64,000 nt of DNA, from contig CP136066.1 in NCBI GenBank assembly GCA_032622095.1, positions 232,752,961-232,816,960 of the forward strand, in the 5' to 3' direction. Of this stretch, positions 43,501 to 57,122 are shown piece by piece. Below the pieces are notes generated by a model. That model ran no database searches. It was given only the letters and a program-made list of their open reading frames with translations, and was not told where the DNA came from. The translations under genes and the position numbers were made by a program. The DNA comes from Siphonodentalium dalli. Taxonomy: Eukaryota > Mollusca > Scaphopoda > Gadilida > Siphonodentaliidae. Numbering within the stretch: the stretch's first letter is position 1; each line of letters begins with the position of its first letter.

Positions 43501-46500
43501 TTACCAGAGTGTCTTACCATCTTTTATCAGAGTGTTTTACCATGGTTTACCAGAGTGTTTTACCATGGGTTACCAGAGGGTTTTATCATGGTTTACCAGA
43601 GTGTCTTACCATGTTTTATCAGATGTTTTACCATGGTTTACCAGAGTGTTTTATCATGGTTTATCAGAGTATTTTACCATGGTTTACCGGACGGTTTTAC
43701 CATGGTTTACCAGAGTGTTTTACCACGGTTTACCAGAGTGTTTTACCATGTTTTATCAGAGTGTTTTTACCATGGATTACCAGAGGGTTTTACCATGGTT
43801 TACCAGAGGGTTTTATCATGGTTTACCAGAGTGTCTTACCATGTTTTATCAGAGTGTTTTACCATGGTTTACCAGAGTGTTTTATCATGGTTTATCAGAG
43901 TGTTTTACCATGTTTTACCAGAGTGTTTTATCATGGTTTACCAGAGGGTTTTATCATGGTTTATCAGAGTGTTTTACCATGGTTTACCAGAGTGTTTTAC
44001 CATGGTTTACCAGAGGGTTTTATCATGGTTTACCAGAGTGTCTTACCATGTTTTATCAGAGTGTTTTACCATGGTTTACCAGAGTGTTTTATCATGGTTT
44101 ATCAGAGTGTTTTACCATGTTTTACCAGAGTGTTTTATCATGGTTTACCAGAGGGTTTTATCATGGTTTATCAGAGTGTTTTACCATGGTTTACCAGAGT
44201 GTTTTATCATGGTTTATCAGTGTCTTACCATGTTTTACCAGAGTGTTTTATCATGGTTTACCAGAGGGTTTTATCATGGTTTATCAGAGTGTTTTATCAT
44301 GGTTTACCAGAGTGTTTTATCTTGGTTTACCAGCGTTTGTTACCATGGTTTACCAGTGTTTTACCATCGTTTACCGGAGTGTTTTACCATGGTTTACCAG
44401 AATGTTTACCACGGTTTACCAGAGTGATGTACCATGGTTTACCAGAGTGTTTTACTTTGGTTTACCAGAATATTTTACCATGGTTTACCAGAGAGTTTTT
44501 ACCACGGTTTACCAGAGTGTCTTACCATGTTTTATCAGAGTGTTTTACCATGGTTTACCTGAGTGTTTTACCATGGTTTACCAGAGGGTTTTATCATGGT
44601 TTACCAGAGTGTCTTACCATGTTTTATCAGATGTTTTACCATGGTTTACCAGAGTGTTTTATCATGGTTTATCAGAATGTTTTACCATGGTTTACCGGAC
44701 GGTTTTACCATGGTTTACCAGAGTGTTTTACCACGGTTTACCAGAGTGTTTTACCATGTTTTATCAGAGTGTTTTACCATGGTTTACCAGAGGGTTTTAC
44801 CATGGTTTACCAGAGGGTTTTATCATGGTTTACCAGAGTGTCTTACCAAGTTTTATCAGAGTGTTTTACCATGGTTTACCAGAGTGTTTTATCATGGTTT
44901 ATCAGAGTGTTTTACCATGTTTTACCAGAGTGTTTTATCATGGTTTACCAGAGGGTTTTATCATGGTTTATCAGAGTGTTTTACCATGGTTTACCAGAGT
45001 GTTTTACCATGGTTTACCAGAGGGTTTTATCATGGTTTACCAGAGTGTCTTACCATGTTTTATCAGAGTGTTTTACCATGGTTTACCAGAGTGTTTTATC
45101 ATGGTTTATCAGAGTGTTTTACCATGTTTTACCAGAGTGTTTTATCATGGTTTACCAGAGGGTTTTATCATGGTTTATCAGAGTGTTTTACCATGGTTTA
45201 CCAGAGTGTTTTATCATGGTTTATCAGAGTGTCTTACCATGTTTTACCAGAGTGTTTTATCATGGTTTACCAGAGGGTTTTATCATGGTTTATCAGAGTG
45301 TTTTACCATGGTTTACCAGAGTGTATTATCTTGGTTTACCAGCGTTTGTTACCATGGTTTACCAGTGTTTTACCATCGTTTACCGGAGTGTTTTACCATG
45401 GTTCACCAGAATGTTTACCACGGTTTACCAGAGTGATGTACCATGGTTTACCAGAGTGTTTTACTTTGGTTTACCAGAATATTTTACCATGGTTTACCAG
45501 AGAGTTTTACCATGGTTTACCAGAGGGTTTTACCATGGTTTACCTGAGTGTTTTACCATGGTTTACCTGAGTGTTTTACCATGGTTACCAGAGTGTTTTA
45601 CCATGGTTTACCAGAGTGTTTTACCATGGTTTACCAGAATATTTTACCATGGTTTACCAGAGGGTTTTACCATGGTTTACCAGAGGGTTTTACCGTGGTT
45701 TACAATAACGTTTTACCATGGTTTACCGAGTGTTTTACCATGGTTTACCAGAGTGTTTTACCCTGGTTTACCGGAGTGTTTTACCATGGTTTACCAGAGT
45801 GTTTTATCGTGGTTTATCAGAGTGTTTTACCACGGTTTACCAGAGTGTTTTACCGTGGTTTACCGGAGTGTTTTACCATATTTTACCAGTGTGTTTTACC
45901 ATGGTTTATCAGAGTGTTTTACCTTCGTTTACCAGAGGGTTTGACCATGGTTTATCAGAGTGTTTTATGATGGCTTACCAGAGTGTTCTACCATGGTTTA
46001 CCAGAGTATTTTACCATGGTTTAACAAAGTTTGTTATCATGGTTTACCAGAGTGTTTTCCCTGGTTTAACAGAGCGTTATACCGTTGTTTACCTGATGGT
46101 TTTACCATGGTTTACCAGAATGTTTTACCAAGGTTTACCAGAGTGTTTTACCGTGGTTTACCAGAGTTTTTTACCATGTTTTACCAGAGTGTTTTACCAT
46201 GGTTTACCAGAGGGTTTTATCAGGTTTACCAGCGTTTGTTACCATGGTTTACCAGTGTTTTACCATCGTTACCAGAGTGTTTTACCATGGTTTACCATAG
46301 TGTTTTACCATGGTTTATCAGAGTTTTTTACCATGGTTTGCCAGAGGGTTTTACCATCGTTTTCCAGAATGTTTTACCATGGTTTTCCAGAATGTTTTAC
46401 CTTGGTTTACCAGAGGGTTTTACCATGGTTTACCAAAGTGTTTTACCATGGTTTGCCAGAGGGTTTTACCATGGTTTTCCAGAATGTTTTACCATGGTTT

Positions 46501-49500
46501 ACCAGAGGGTTTTACCATGGTTTACCAGAGTGTTTTACCATGGTTTGCCAGAGGGTTTTACCATGGTTTTCCAGAATGTTTTACCATGGTTTACCAGAGT
46601 GTTTTACCATGGTTTACCAGAATATTTTACCTTGGTTTACCAGAGGGTTTTACCATGGTTTACCAGAGTGTTTACCATGGTTCAACAGTGTTTTACTGTG
46701 GTTTACCAGAGGGTTTTACCATGGTCTACCAGAGTTTTTACCATGGTTTACCAGAATATTTTACCATGGTTTACCAGAGGGTTTTACCGTGGTCTACCAG
46801 AGTGTTTACCATGGTTTACCAGAGTGTTTTACCATGGTTTACCAGAGTGTTTTACCGTGGTTTACCAGAACGTTTTACCATGGTTTACCAGAGTGTCTTA
46901 CCATGGTTTACCAGAGTGTCTTACCGTGGTTTACCAGAGTGTTTTACCATGGTTTACCAGAGTGTTTTATCATGGTTTACCGAGTGTTTTACCATGGTTT
47001 ACCAGAGGGTTTTACCATGGTTTACCAGAGTGTTTACCATGGTTCAACAGGGTGTTTTACCATGGTTTACCAGAGTGTTTTACCATGGTTTACCAGAGTG
47101 TTTTCCCATGGTTTTCCAGAGTGTTTTATCATGGTTTACCGAGTGTTTTACCATGGTTTACCAGAGGGTTTTACCATGGTTTACCAGAGTGTTTACCATG
47201 GTTCAACGGGGTGTTTTACCATGGTATACCAGAGTGTTTTACCGTTGTTTACCAGAGTATTTTACCAAGGTTTACCGGAGGGTTTTACCATGGTTTACCA
47301 GAGTGTTTTACCATAGTGTTTTGCCGTGGTTTATCGGAGGGTTTTACCATGGTTTACCAGAGTATTTTACCATGGTTTACCATAGTGATTTACCATGGTT
47401 TACCAGTGTGTTTTACCATGGTTTACCAGAGTGTTTTACCATCGTTTACCAGAGTGATTTACCACGGTTTACCAGAGTGTTTTACCATGGTTTACCATAG
47501 TGATTTACCATGGTTTACCAGTTTGTTTTACCATGGTTTACCATAGTGATTTACCATGGTTTACCAGTGTGTTTTACCATGGTTTACCTGAGTGTTTTAC
47601 CATCGTTTACCAGAGTGTTTTACCATGGTTTACCAGAGTGTTTTACCATGGTTTACCAGAGGGTTTTACCATGGTTTACCAGAGTGTTTTATCATGGTTT
47701 ACCAGAGGGTTTTACCATGGTTTACCAGAGGGTTTTATCACGGTTTACCAGAGTGTTTTACCATTGTTTACCAGTGTGTTTTACCATGGTTTACCAGAGT
47801 GCTTTACCATGGTTTACCAGAGGGATTTATCACGGTTTATCAGAATGTTTACCACGGTTCAACATAGTGTTTTACCATGGTCTACCAGAGTGTTCTACCA
47901 TGGTTTAACAGAGAGTTTTACCATGCTTTAACAAAGTATTTTGCCTTGGTTTACCAGAGTGTTTTACCCTGGTTTAACAAAGTGTTTTCCCCTGGTTTAA
48001 CAAAGTGTTTTACCATGGTTTACCAGAGTGTTTTATCCTGGTTTACCAGAGTATTTTTCCCTGGTTTAGTAGAGTGTTTTACCATGGTTTACCAGAGTAT
48101 TTCACCAAGGTTTACCAGAGTGTTTTACCATAGTTTACCAGTGTTTTACCATTGTTTACCAGAGTGTTTTACCAGAGTGTTTTACCATGGTTTACCGGAG
48201 TGTTTGACCATGGTTTACCAGAGTGTTTACCATGGTTTACCAAAGTGTTTTACCAAGGTTTATCAGAGCGTTTTACCATGGTTTACCAGAGTGTTTTACC
48301 AGAGTGTTTTACCATGGTTTACCGGAGTGTTTTACCGTGGTTTACTAGAGTGTTTTACCAACTTTTACCAGAGTGTTTTACCATGGTTTACCAGAGTTTT
48401 TTACCATGGTTTACTGGAGTGTTTTACCAACTTTTACCAGAGTGTTTTACCATGGTTTACCAGAGTTTTTTACCGTGGTTTACCAGCGTGTTTTACCATG
48501 GTTTACCAGAGTGTTTTACCATGGTTTACCAGAGGGTGTTACCATGGTTTACCAGAGTGTTTTACCGTGGTTTACCATAGTATTTTACCATGGTTTACCA
48601 GAGTGTTTTACCACGGTTTACCAGAGTGTCTTACCATCTTTTATCAGAGTGTTTTACCATGGTTTACCAGAGTGTTTTACCATGGGTTACCAGAGGGTTT
48701 TATCATGGTTTACCAGAGTGTCTTACCATGTTTTATCAGATGTTTTACCATGGTTTACCAGAGTGTTTTATCATGGTTTATCAGAGTATTTTACCATGGT
48801 TTACCGGACGGTTTTACCATGGTTTACCAGAGTGTTTTACCACGGTTTACCAGAGTGTTTTACCATGTTTTATCAGAGTGTTTTACCATGGATTACCAGA
48901 GGGTTGTTACCATGGTTTACCAGAGGGTTTTATCATGGTTTACCAGAGTGTCTTACCATGTTTTATCAGAGTGTTTTACCATGGTTTACCAGAGTGTTTT
49001 ATCATGGTTTATCAGAGTGTTTTACCATGTTTTACCAGAGTGTTTTATCATGGTTTACCAGAGGGTTTTATCATGGTTTATCAGAGTGTTTTACCATGGT
49101 TTACCAGAGTGTTTTACCATGGTTTACCAGAGGGTTTTATCATGGTTTACCAGAGTGTCTTACCATGTTTTATCAGAGTGTTTTACCATGGTTTACCAGA
49201 GTGTTTTATCATGGTTTATCAGAGTGTTTTACCATGTTTTACCAGAGTGTTTTATCATGGTTTACCAGAGGGTTTTATCATGGTTTATCAGAGTGTTTTA
49301 CCATGGTTTACCAGAGTGTTTTATCATGGTTTATCAGTGTCTTACCATGTTTTACCAGAGTGTTTTATCATGGTTTACCAGAGGGTTTTATCATGGTTTA
49401 TCAGAGTGTTTTACCATGGTTTACCAGAGTGTTTTATCTTGGTTTACCAGCGTTTGTTACCATGGTTTACCAGTGTTTTACCATCGTTTACCGGAGTGTT

Positions 49501-51000
49501 TTACCATGGTTTACCAGAATGTTTACCACGGTTTACCAGAGTGATGTACCATGGTTTACCAGAGTGTTTTACTTTGGTTTACCAGAATATTTTACCATGG
49601 TTTACCAGAGGGTTTTACCATGGTTTACCAGAGGGTTTTACCATGGTTTACCTGAGTGTTTTACCATGGTTTACCTGAGTGTTTTACCATGGTTACCAGA
49701 GTGTTTTACCATGGTTTACCAGAGTGTTTTACCATGGTTTACCAGAATATTTTACCATGGTTTACCAGAGGGTTTTACCATGGTTTACCAGAGGGTTTTA
49801 CCGTGGTTTACAATAACGTTTTACCATGGTTTACCGAGTGTTTTTACCATGGTTTACCAGAGTGTTTTACCCTGGTTTACCGGAGTGTTTTACCATGGTT
49901 TACCAGAGTGTTTTATCGTGGTTTATCAGAGTGTTTTACCACGGTTTACCAGAGTGTTTTACCGTGGTTTACCGGAGTGTTTTACCATATTTTACCAGTG
50001 TGTTTTACCATGGTTTATCAGAGTGTTTTACCTTGGTTTACCAGAGGGTTTGACCATGGTTTTACCAGAGTGTTTTATGATGGCTTACCAGAGTGTTCTA
50101 CCATGGTTTACCAGAGTATTTTACCATGGTTTAACAAAGTTTGTTATCATGGTTTACCAGAGTGTTTTCCCTGGTTTAACAGAGCGTTTTACCGTTGTTT
50201 ACCTGATGGTTTTACCATGGTTTACCAGAATGTTTTACCGTGGTTTACCAGAGTTTTTTACCATGTTTTACCAGAGTGTTTTACCATGGTTTACCAGAGG
50301 GTTTTATCAGGCTTACCAGCGTTTGTTACCATGGTTTACCAGTGTTTTACCATCGTTACCAGAGTGTTTTACCATGGTTTACCATAGTGTTTTACCATGG
50401 TTTATCAGAGTTTTTTACCATGGTTTGCCAGAGGGTTTTACCATGGTTTTCCAGAATGTTTTACCATAGTTTTCCAGAATGTTTTACCTTGGTTTACCAG
50501 AGGGTTTTACCATGGTTTACCAGAGTGTTTTACCATGGTTTGCCAGAGGGTTTTACCATGGTTTTCTAGAATGTTTTACCATGGTTTACCAGAGTGTTTT
50601 ACCATGGTTTACCAGAATATTTTCCCTTGGTTTACCAGAGGGTTTTACCATGGTTTACCAGAGTGTTTTACCATGGTTTGCCAGAGGGTTTTACCATGGT
50701 TTTCCAGAATGTTTTACCATGGTTTACCAGAGTGTTTTACCATGGTTTACCAGAATATTTTACCTTGGTTTACCAGAGGGTTTTACCATGGTTTACCAGA
50801 GTGTTTACCATGGTTCAACAGTGTTTTACTGTGGTTTACCAGAGGGTTTTACCATGGTCTACCAGAGTTTTTACCATGGTTTACCAGAATATTTTACCAT
50901 GGTTTACCAGAGGGTTTTACCGTGGTCTACCAGAGTGTTTACCATGGTTTACCAGAGTGTTTTACCATGGTTTACCAGAGTGTTTTACCGTGGTTTACCA
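37591..51000 (+). repeat. About 5.1-kb higher-order repeat of the minisatellite, nearly three copies
   Basis: The marker CATGCTTTAACAAAGTATTT occurs at 37636, 42801 and 47922, spacings of 5165 and 5121 bp. Long stretches between markers are the same down to rare variants, for example 40596-42194 with 45718-47316 at an offset of 5122. The third copy decays after about 51 kb into a different modular pattern. The first bases after the gap (21717 on) match about 37798 on, so an older copy also begins at the gap. Confidence 0.85.
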
Positions 51001-51479
51001 GAACGTTTTACCATGGTTTACCAGAGTGTCTTACCATGGTTTACCAGAGTGTCTTACCGTGGTTTACCAGAGTGTTTTACCATGGTTTACCAGAGTGTTT
51101 TATCATGGTTTACCGAGTGTTTTACCATGGTTTACCAGAGGGTTTTACCATGGTTTACCAGAGTGTTTACCATGGTTCAACAGGGTGTTTTACCATGGTT
51201 TACCAGAGTGTTTTACCATGGTTTACCAGAGTGTTTTACCATGGTTTTCCAGAGTGTTTTATCATGGTTTACCGAGTGTTTTACCATGGTTTACCAGAGG
51301 GTTTTACCATGGTTTACCAGAGTGTTTACCATGGTTCAACAGGGTGTTTTACCATGGTTTACCAGAGTGTTTTACCCTGGTTTACCAGAGTGTTTTACCG
51401 TTGTTTACCAGAGTATTTTACCAAGGTTTACCGGAGGGTTTTACCATGGTTTACCAGAGTGTTTTACCATAGTGTTTTA

Positions 51480-54400
51480 CCATGGTTTACCATAGTGTTT
51501 TACCATGGTTTACCAGAGTGTTTTACCATGGTTTATCAGAATGTTTTACCATGGTTTACCAGAGTGTTTTTCCCTGGTTTACCGGAGGGTTTTACCGTGG
51601 TTTACCAGAGTGTTTTACCGTTGTTTACCAGAGTATTTTACCAAGGTTTACCGGAGGGTTTTACCATGGTTTACCAGAGTGTTTTACCATAGTGTTTTAC
51701 CATGGTTTACCATAGTGTTTTACCATGGTTTACCAGAGTGTTTTACCATGGTTTATCAGAATGTTTTACCATGGTTTACCAGAGGGTTTTACCATGGTTT
51801 ACCAGAGTGTTTACCATGGTTTACCAGAGTGTTTTACCATGGTTTACTAGAGTGTTTTACCGTGGTTTACCAGAACGTTTTACCATGGTTTACCAGAGTG
51901 TCTTACCATGGTTTACCAGAGTGTCTTACCGTGGTTTACCAGAGTGTTTTACCATGGTTTACCAGAGTGTTTTATCATGGTTTACCGAGTGTTTTACCAT
52001 GGTTTACCAGAGGGTTTTACCATGGTTTACCAGAGTGTTTACCATGGTTCAACAGGGTGTTTTACCATGGTTTACCAGAGTGTTTTACCATGGTTTTCCA
52101 GAGTGTTTTATCATGGTTTACCGAGTGTTTTACCATGGTTTACCAGAGGGTTTTACCATGGTTTACCAGAGTGTTTACCATGGTTCAACAGGGTGTTTTA
52201 CCATGGTTTACCAGAGTGTTTTACCCTGGTTTACCAGAGTGTTTTACCCTGGTTTACCAGAGTGTTTTACCGTTGTTTACCAGAGTATTTTACCAAGGTT
52301 TACCGGAGGGTTTTACCATGGTTTACCAGAGTGTTTTACCATAGTGTTTTACCATGGTTTACCATAGTGTTTTACCATGGTTTACCAGAGTGTTTTACCA
52401 TGGTTTATCAGAATGTTTTACCATGGTTTACCAGAGTGTTTTTCCCTGGTTTACCGGAGGGTTTTACCGTGGTTTACCAGAGTGTTTTACCGTTGTTTAC
52501 CAGAGTATTTTACCAAGGTTTACCGGAGGGTTTTACCATGGTTTAACAGAGTGTTTTACCATAGTGTTTTACCATGGTTTACCATAGTGTTTTACCATGG
52601 TTTACCAGAGTGTTTTACCATGGTTTATCAGAATGTTTTACCATGGTTTACCAGAGGGTTTTACCATGGTTTACCAGAGTGTTTACCATGGTTTACCAGA
52701 GTGTTTTACCATGGTTTACTAGAGTGTTTTACCGTGGTTTACCAGAACGTTTTACCATGGTTTACCAGAGTGTCTTACCATGGTTTACCAGAGTGTCTTA
52801 CCGTGGTTTACCAGAGTGTTTTACCCTGGTTTACCGGAGTGTTTTACCATGGTTTACCAGAGTGTTTTATCGTGGTTTATCAGAGTGTTTTACCACGGTT
52901 TACCAGAGTGTTTTACCGTGGTTTACCGGAGTGTTTTACCATATTTTACCAGTGTGTTTTACCATGGTTTATCAGAGTGTTTTACCTTGGTTTACCAGAG
53001 GGTTTGACCATGGTTTACCAGAGTGTTTTACGATGGCTTACCAGAGTGTTCTACCATAGTTTACCAGAGTGTTTTACCATGGTTTACCAGAGGGTTTTAT
53101 CAGGTTTACCAGCGTTTGTTACCATGGTTTACCAGTGTTTTACCATCGTTACCAGAGTGTTTTACCATGGTTTACCATAGTGTTTTACCATGGTTTTTTC
53201 AGAGTTTTTTACCATGGTTTGCCAGAGGGTTTTACCATGGTTTTCCAGAATGTTTTACAATGGTTTTCCAGAATGTTTTACCTTGGTTTACCAGAGGGTT
53301 TCACCATGGTTTACCAGAGTGTTTTACCATGGTTTGCCAGAGGGTTTTACCATGGTTTTCTAGAATGTTTTACCATGGATTACCAGAGTGTTTTACCATG
53401 GTTTACCAGAATATTTTACCTTGGTTTACCAGAGGGTTTTACCATGGTTTACCAGAGTGTTTTACCATGGTTTGCCAGAGGGTTTTACCATGGTTTTCCA
53501 GAATGTTTTACCATGGTTTACCAGAGTGTTTTACCATGGTTTACCAGAATATTTTACCTTGGTTTACCAGAGGGTTTTACCATGGTTTACCAGAGTGTTT
53601 ACCATGGTTCAACAGTGTTTTACTGTGGTTTACCAGAGGGTTTTACCATGGTCTACCAGAGTTTTTACCATGGTTTACCAGAATATTTTACCATGGTTTA
53701 CCAGAGGGTTTTACCGTGGTCTACCAGAATGTTTACCATGGTTTACCAGAGTGTTTTACCATGGTTTACCAGAGTGTTTTACCGTGGTTTACCAGAACGT
53801 TTTACCATGGTTTACCAGAGTGTCTTACCATGGTTTACCAGAGTGTCTTACCGTGGTTTACCAGAGTGTTTTACCATGGTTTACCAGAGTGTTTTATCAT
53901 GGTTTACCGAGTGTTTTACCATGGTTTACCAGAGGGTTTTACCATGGTTTACCAGAGTGTTTACCATGGTTCAACAGGGTGTTTTACCATGGTTTACCAG
54001 AGTGTTTTACCATGGTTTACCAGAGTGTTTTACCATGGTTTTCCAGAGTGTTTTATCATGGTTTACCGAGTGTTTTACCATGGTTTACCAGAGGGTTTTA
54101 CCATGGTTTACCAGAGTGTTTACCATGGTTCAACAGGGTGTTTTACCATGGTTTACCAGAGTGTTTTACCCTGGTTTACCAGAGTGTTTTACCGTTGTTT
54201 ACCAGAGTATTTTACCAAGGTTTACCGGAGGGTTTTACCATGGTTTACCAGAGTGTTTTACCAGTGTTTTACCATGGTTTACCATAGTGTTTTACCATGG
54301 TTTACCAGAGTGTTTTACCATGGTTTATCAGAATGTTTTACCATGGTTTACCAGAGTGTTTTTCCCTGGTTTACCGGAGGGTTTTACCGTGGTTTACCAG

Positions 54401-56950
54401 AGTGTTTTACCGTTGTTTACCAGAGTATTTTACCAAGGTTTACCGGAGGGTTTTACCATGGTTTACCAGAGTGTTTTACCATAGTGTTTTACCATGGTTT
54501 ACCATAGTGTTTTACCATGGTTTACCAGAGTGTTTTACCATGGTTTATCAGAATGTTTTACCATGGTTTACCAGAGGGTTTTACCATGGTTTACCAGAGT
54601 GTTTACCATGGTTTACCAGAGTGTTTTACCATGGTTTACTAGAGTGTTTTACCATGGTTTTTCAGAGTTTTTTACCATGGTTTGCCAGAGGGTTTTACCA
54701 TGGTTTTCCAGAATGTTTTACAATGGTTTTCCAGAATGTTTTACCTTGGTTTACCAGAGGGTTTCACCATGGTTTACCAGAGTGTTTTACCATGGTTTGC
54801 CAGAGGGTTTTACCATGGTTTTCTAGAATGTTTTACCATGGTTTACCAGAGTGTTTTACCATGGTTTACCAGAATATTTTACCTTGGTTTACCAGAGGGT
54901 TTTACCATGGTTTACCAGAGTGTTTTACCATGGTTTGCCAGAGGGTTTTACCATGGTTTTCCAGAATGTTTTACCATGGTTTACCAGAGTGTTTTACCAT
55001 GGTTTACCAGAATATTTTACCTTGGTTTACCAGAGGATTTTACCATGGTTTACCAGAGTGTTTACCATGGTTCAACAGTGTTTTACTGTGGTTTACCAGA
55101 GGGTTTTACCATGGTCTACCAGAGTTTTTACCATGGTTTACCAGAATATTTTACCATGGTTTACCAGAGGGTTTTACCGTGGTCTACCAGAATGTTTACC
55201 ATGGTTTACCAGAGTGTTTTACCATGGTTTACCAGAGTGTTTTACCGTGGTTTACCAGAACGTTTTACCATGGTTTACCAGAGTGTCTTACCATGGTTTA
55301 CCAGAGTGTCTTACCGTGGTTTACCAGAGTGTTTTACCATGGTTTACCAGAGTGTTTTATCATGGTTTACCGAGTGTTTTACCATGGTTTACCAGAGGGT
55401 TTTACCATGGTTTACCAGAGTGTTTACCATGGTTCAACAGGGTGTTTTACCATGGTTTACCAGAGTGTTTTACCATGGTTTACCAGAGTGTTTTACCATG
55501 GTTTTCCAGAGTGTTTTATCATGGTTTACCGAGTGTTTTACCATGGTTTACCAGAGGGTTTTACCATGGTTTACCAGAGTGTTTACCATGGTTCAACAGG
55601 GTGTTTTACCATGGTTTACCAGAGTGTTTTACCCTGGTTTACCAGAGTGTTTTACCGTTGTTTACCAGAGTATTTTACCAAGGTTTACCGGAGGGTTTTA
55701 CCATGGTTTACCAGAGTGTTTTACCAGTGTTTTACCATGGTTTACCATAGTGTTTTACCATGGTTTACCAGAGTGTTTTACCATGGTTTATCAGAATGTT
55801 TTACCATGGTTTACCAGAGTGTTTTTCCCTGGTTTACCGGAGGGTTTTACCGTGGTTTACCCGAGTGTTTTACCGTTGTTTACCAGAGTATTTTACCAAG
55901 GTTTACCGGAGGGTTTTACCATGGTTTACCAGAGTGTTTTACCATAGTGTTTTTCCATGGTTTACCATAGTGTTTTACCATGGTTTACCAGAGTGTTTTA
56001 CCATGGTTTATCAGAATGTTTTACCATGGTTTACCAGAGGGTTTTACCATGGTTTACCAGAGTGTTTACCATGGTTTACCAGAGTGTTTTACCATGGTTT
56101 ACTAGAGTGTTTTACCGTGGTTTACCAGAACGTTTTACCATGGTTTACCAGAGTGTCTTACCATGGTTTACCAGAGTGTCTTACCGTGGTTTACCAGAGT
56201 GTTTTACCATGGTTTACCAGAGTGTTTTATCATGGTTTACCGAGTGTTTTACCATGGTTTACCAGAGGGTTTTACCATGGTTTACCAGAGTGTTTACCAT
56301 GGTTCAACAGGGTGTTTTACCATGGTTTACCAGAGTGTTTTACCATGGTTTACCAGAGTGTTTTACCATGGTTTTCCAGAGTGTTTTATCATGGTTTACC
56401 GAGTGTTTTACCATGGTTTACCAGAGGGTTTTACCATGGTTTACCAGAGTGTTTACCATGGTTCAACAGGGTGTTTTACCATGGTTTACCAGAGTGTTTT
56501 ACCCTGGTTTACCAGAGTGTTTTACCGTTGTTTACCAGAGTATTTTACCAAGGTTTACCGGAGGGTTTTACCATGGTTTACCAGAGTGTTTTACCATAGT
56601 GTTTTACCATGGTTTACCATGGTGTTTTACCATGGTTTACCAGAGTGTTTTACCATGGTTTATCAGAATGTTTTACCATGGTTTACCAGAGTGTTTTTCC
56701 CTGGTTTACCGGAGGGTTTTACCGTGGTTTACCAGAGTGTTTTACCGTTGTTTACCAGAGTATTTTACCAAGGTTTACCGGAGGGTTTTACCATGGTTTA
56801 CCAGAGTGTTTTACCATAGTGTTTTACCATGGTTTACCATAGTGTTTTACCATGGTTTACCAGAGTGTTTTACCATGGTTTATCAGAATGTTTTACCATG
56901 GTTTACCAGAGGGTTTTACCATGGTTTACCAGAGGGTTTTACCATGGTTT
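51480..56950 (+). repeat. Short higher-order modules (about 0.87 and 1.46 kb) at the right end of the minisatellite
   Basis: Blocks beginning with the tandem variant TTTTACCATAGTG recur near 51480, 52354, 52574, 54297, 54494, 55760, 55957, 56609 and 56829. The variant order is shared over several hundred bases, including 54297-55750 with 55760 onward at an offset of 1463 bp. They carry runs with TTCAACAGGG and TTTTCCAGA variants that are rare elsewhere. Confidence 0.7.
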
Positions 56951-57122
56951 ACCAGAGTGTTTACCATGGTTTACCAGAGTGTTTTACCATGGTTTACCAG
57001 AGTTTTTTATCATGGTTTACCAGAGTGTTTTACCATGCTTTACTAGAGTGTTTTACCATGGTTTACCAGAGTGTTTTACCATGGTTTACCAGAGTGTTTT
57101 ATCATGGTCTACCAGAGTGTTT

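Larger units (their letters stand above)
21717..57122 (+). repeat. 23-bp tandem minisatellite, about 35.4 kb
   Basis: About 1,540 monomers of 23 bp, consensus TTTTACCATGG followed by TTTACCAGAGTG. The core ACCATGGT is a perfect 8-bp palindrome and contains an NcoI site. Common variants replace ATGG with GTGG, CTGG, ACGG or ATCG, ACC with ATC, and GAGTG with GAGGG. The consensus has no TAA, TAG or TGA on the + strand but two TAA on the - strand, so long + strand open frames result, the longest being 1,085 codons at 37591-40848. In every frame they give the same 23-residue period (VFYHGLPECFT then MVYQSVLPWFTR). Variant monomers bring in stops (CCATAGTG, CCTGAGTG) and indels of a base or so without purge. 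I therefore call it non-coding. There are no unique spacers, so it is not a CRISPR array. Confidence 0.97.

Noticed and set aside
21717-57122. CRISPR-like array of 23-bp repeats
   Set aside because: Repeats are directly adjacent with no unique spacers, and the context is eukaryotic.
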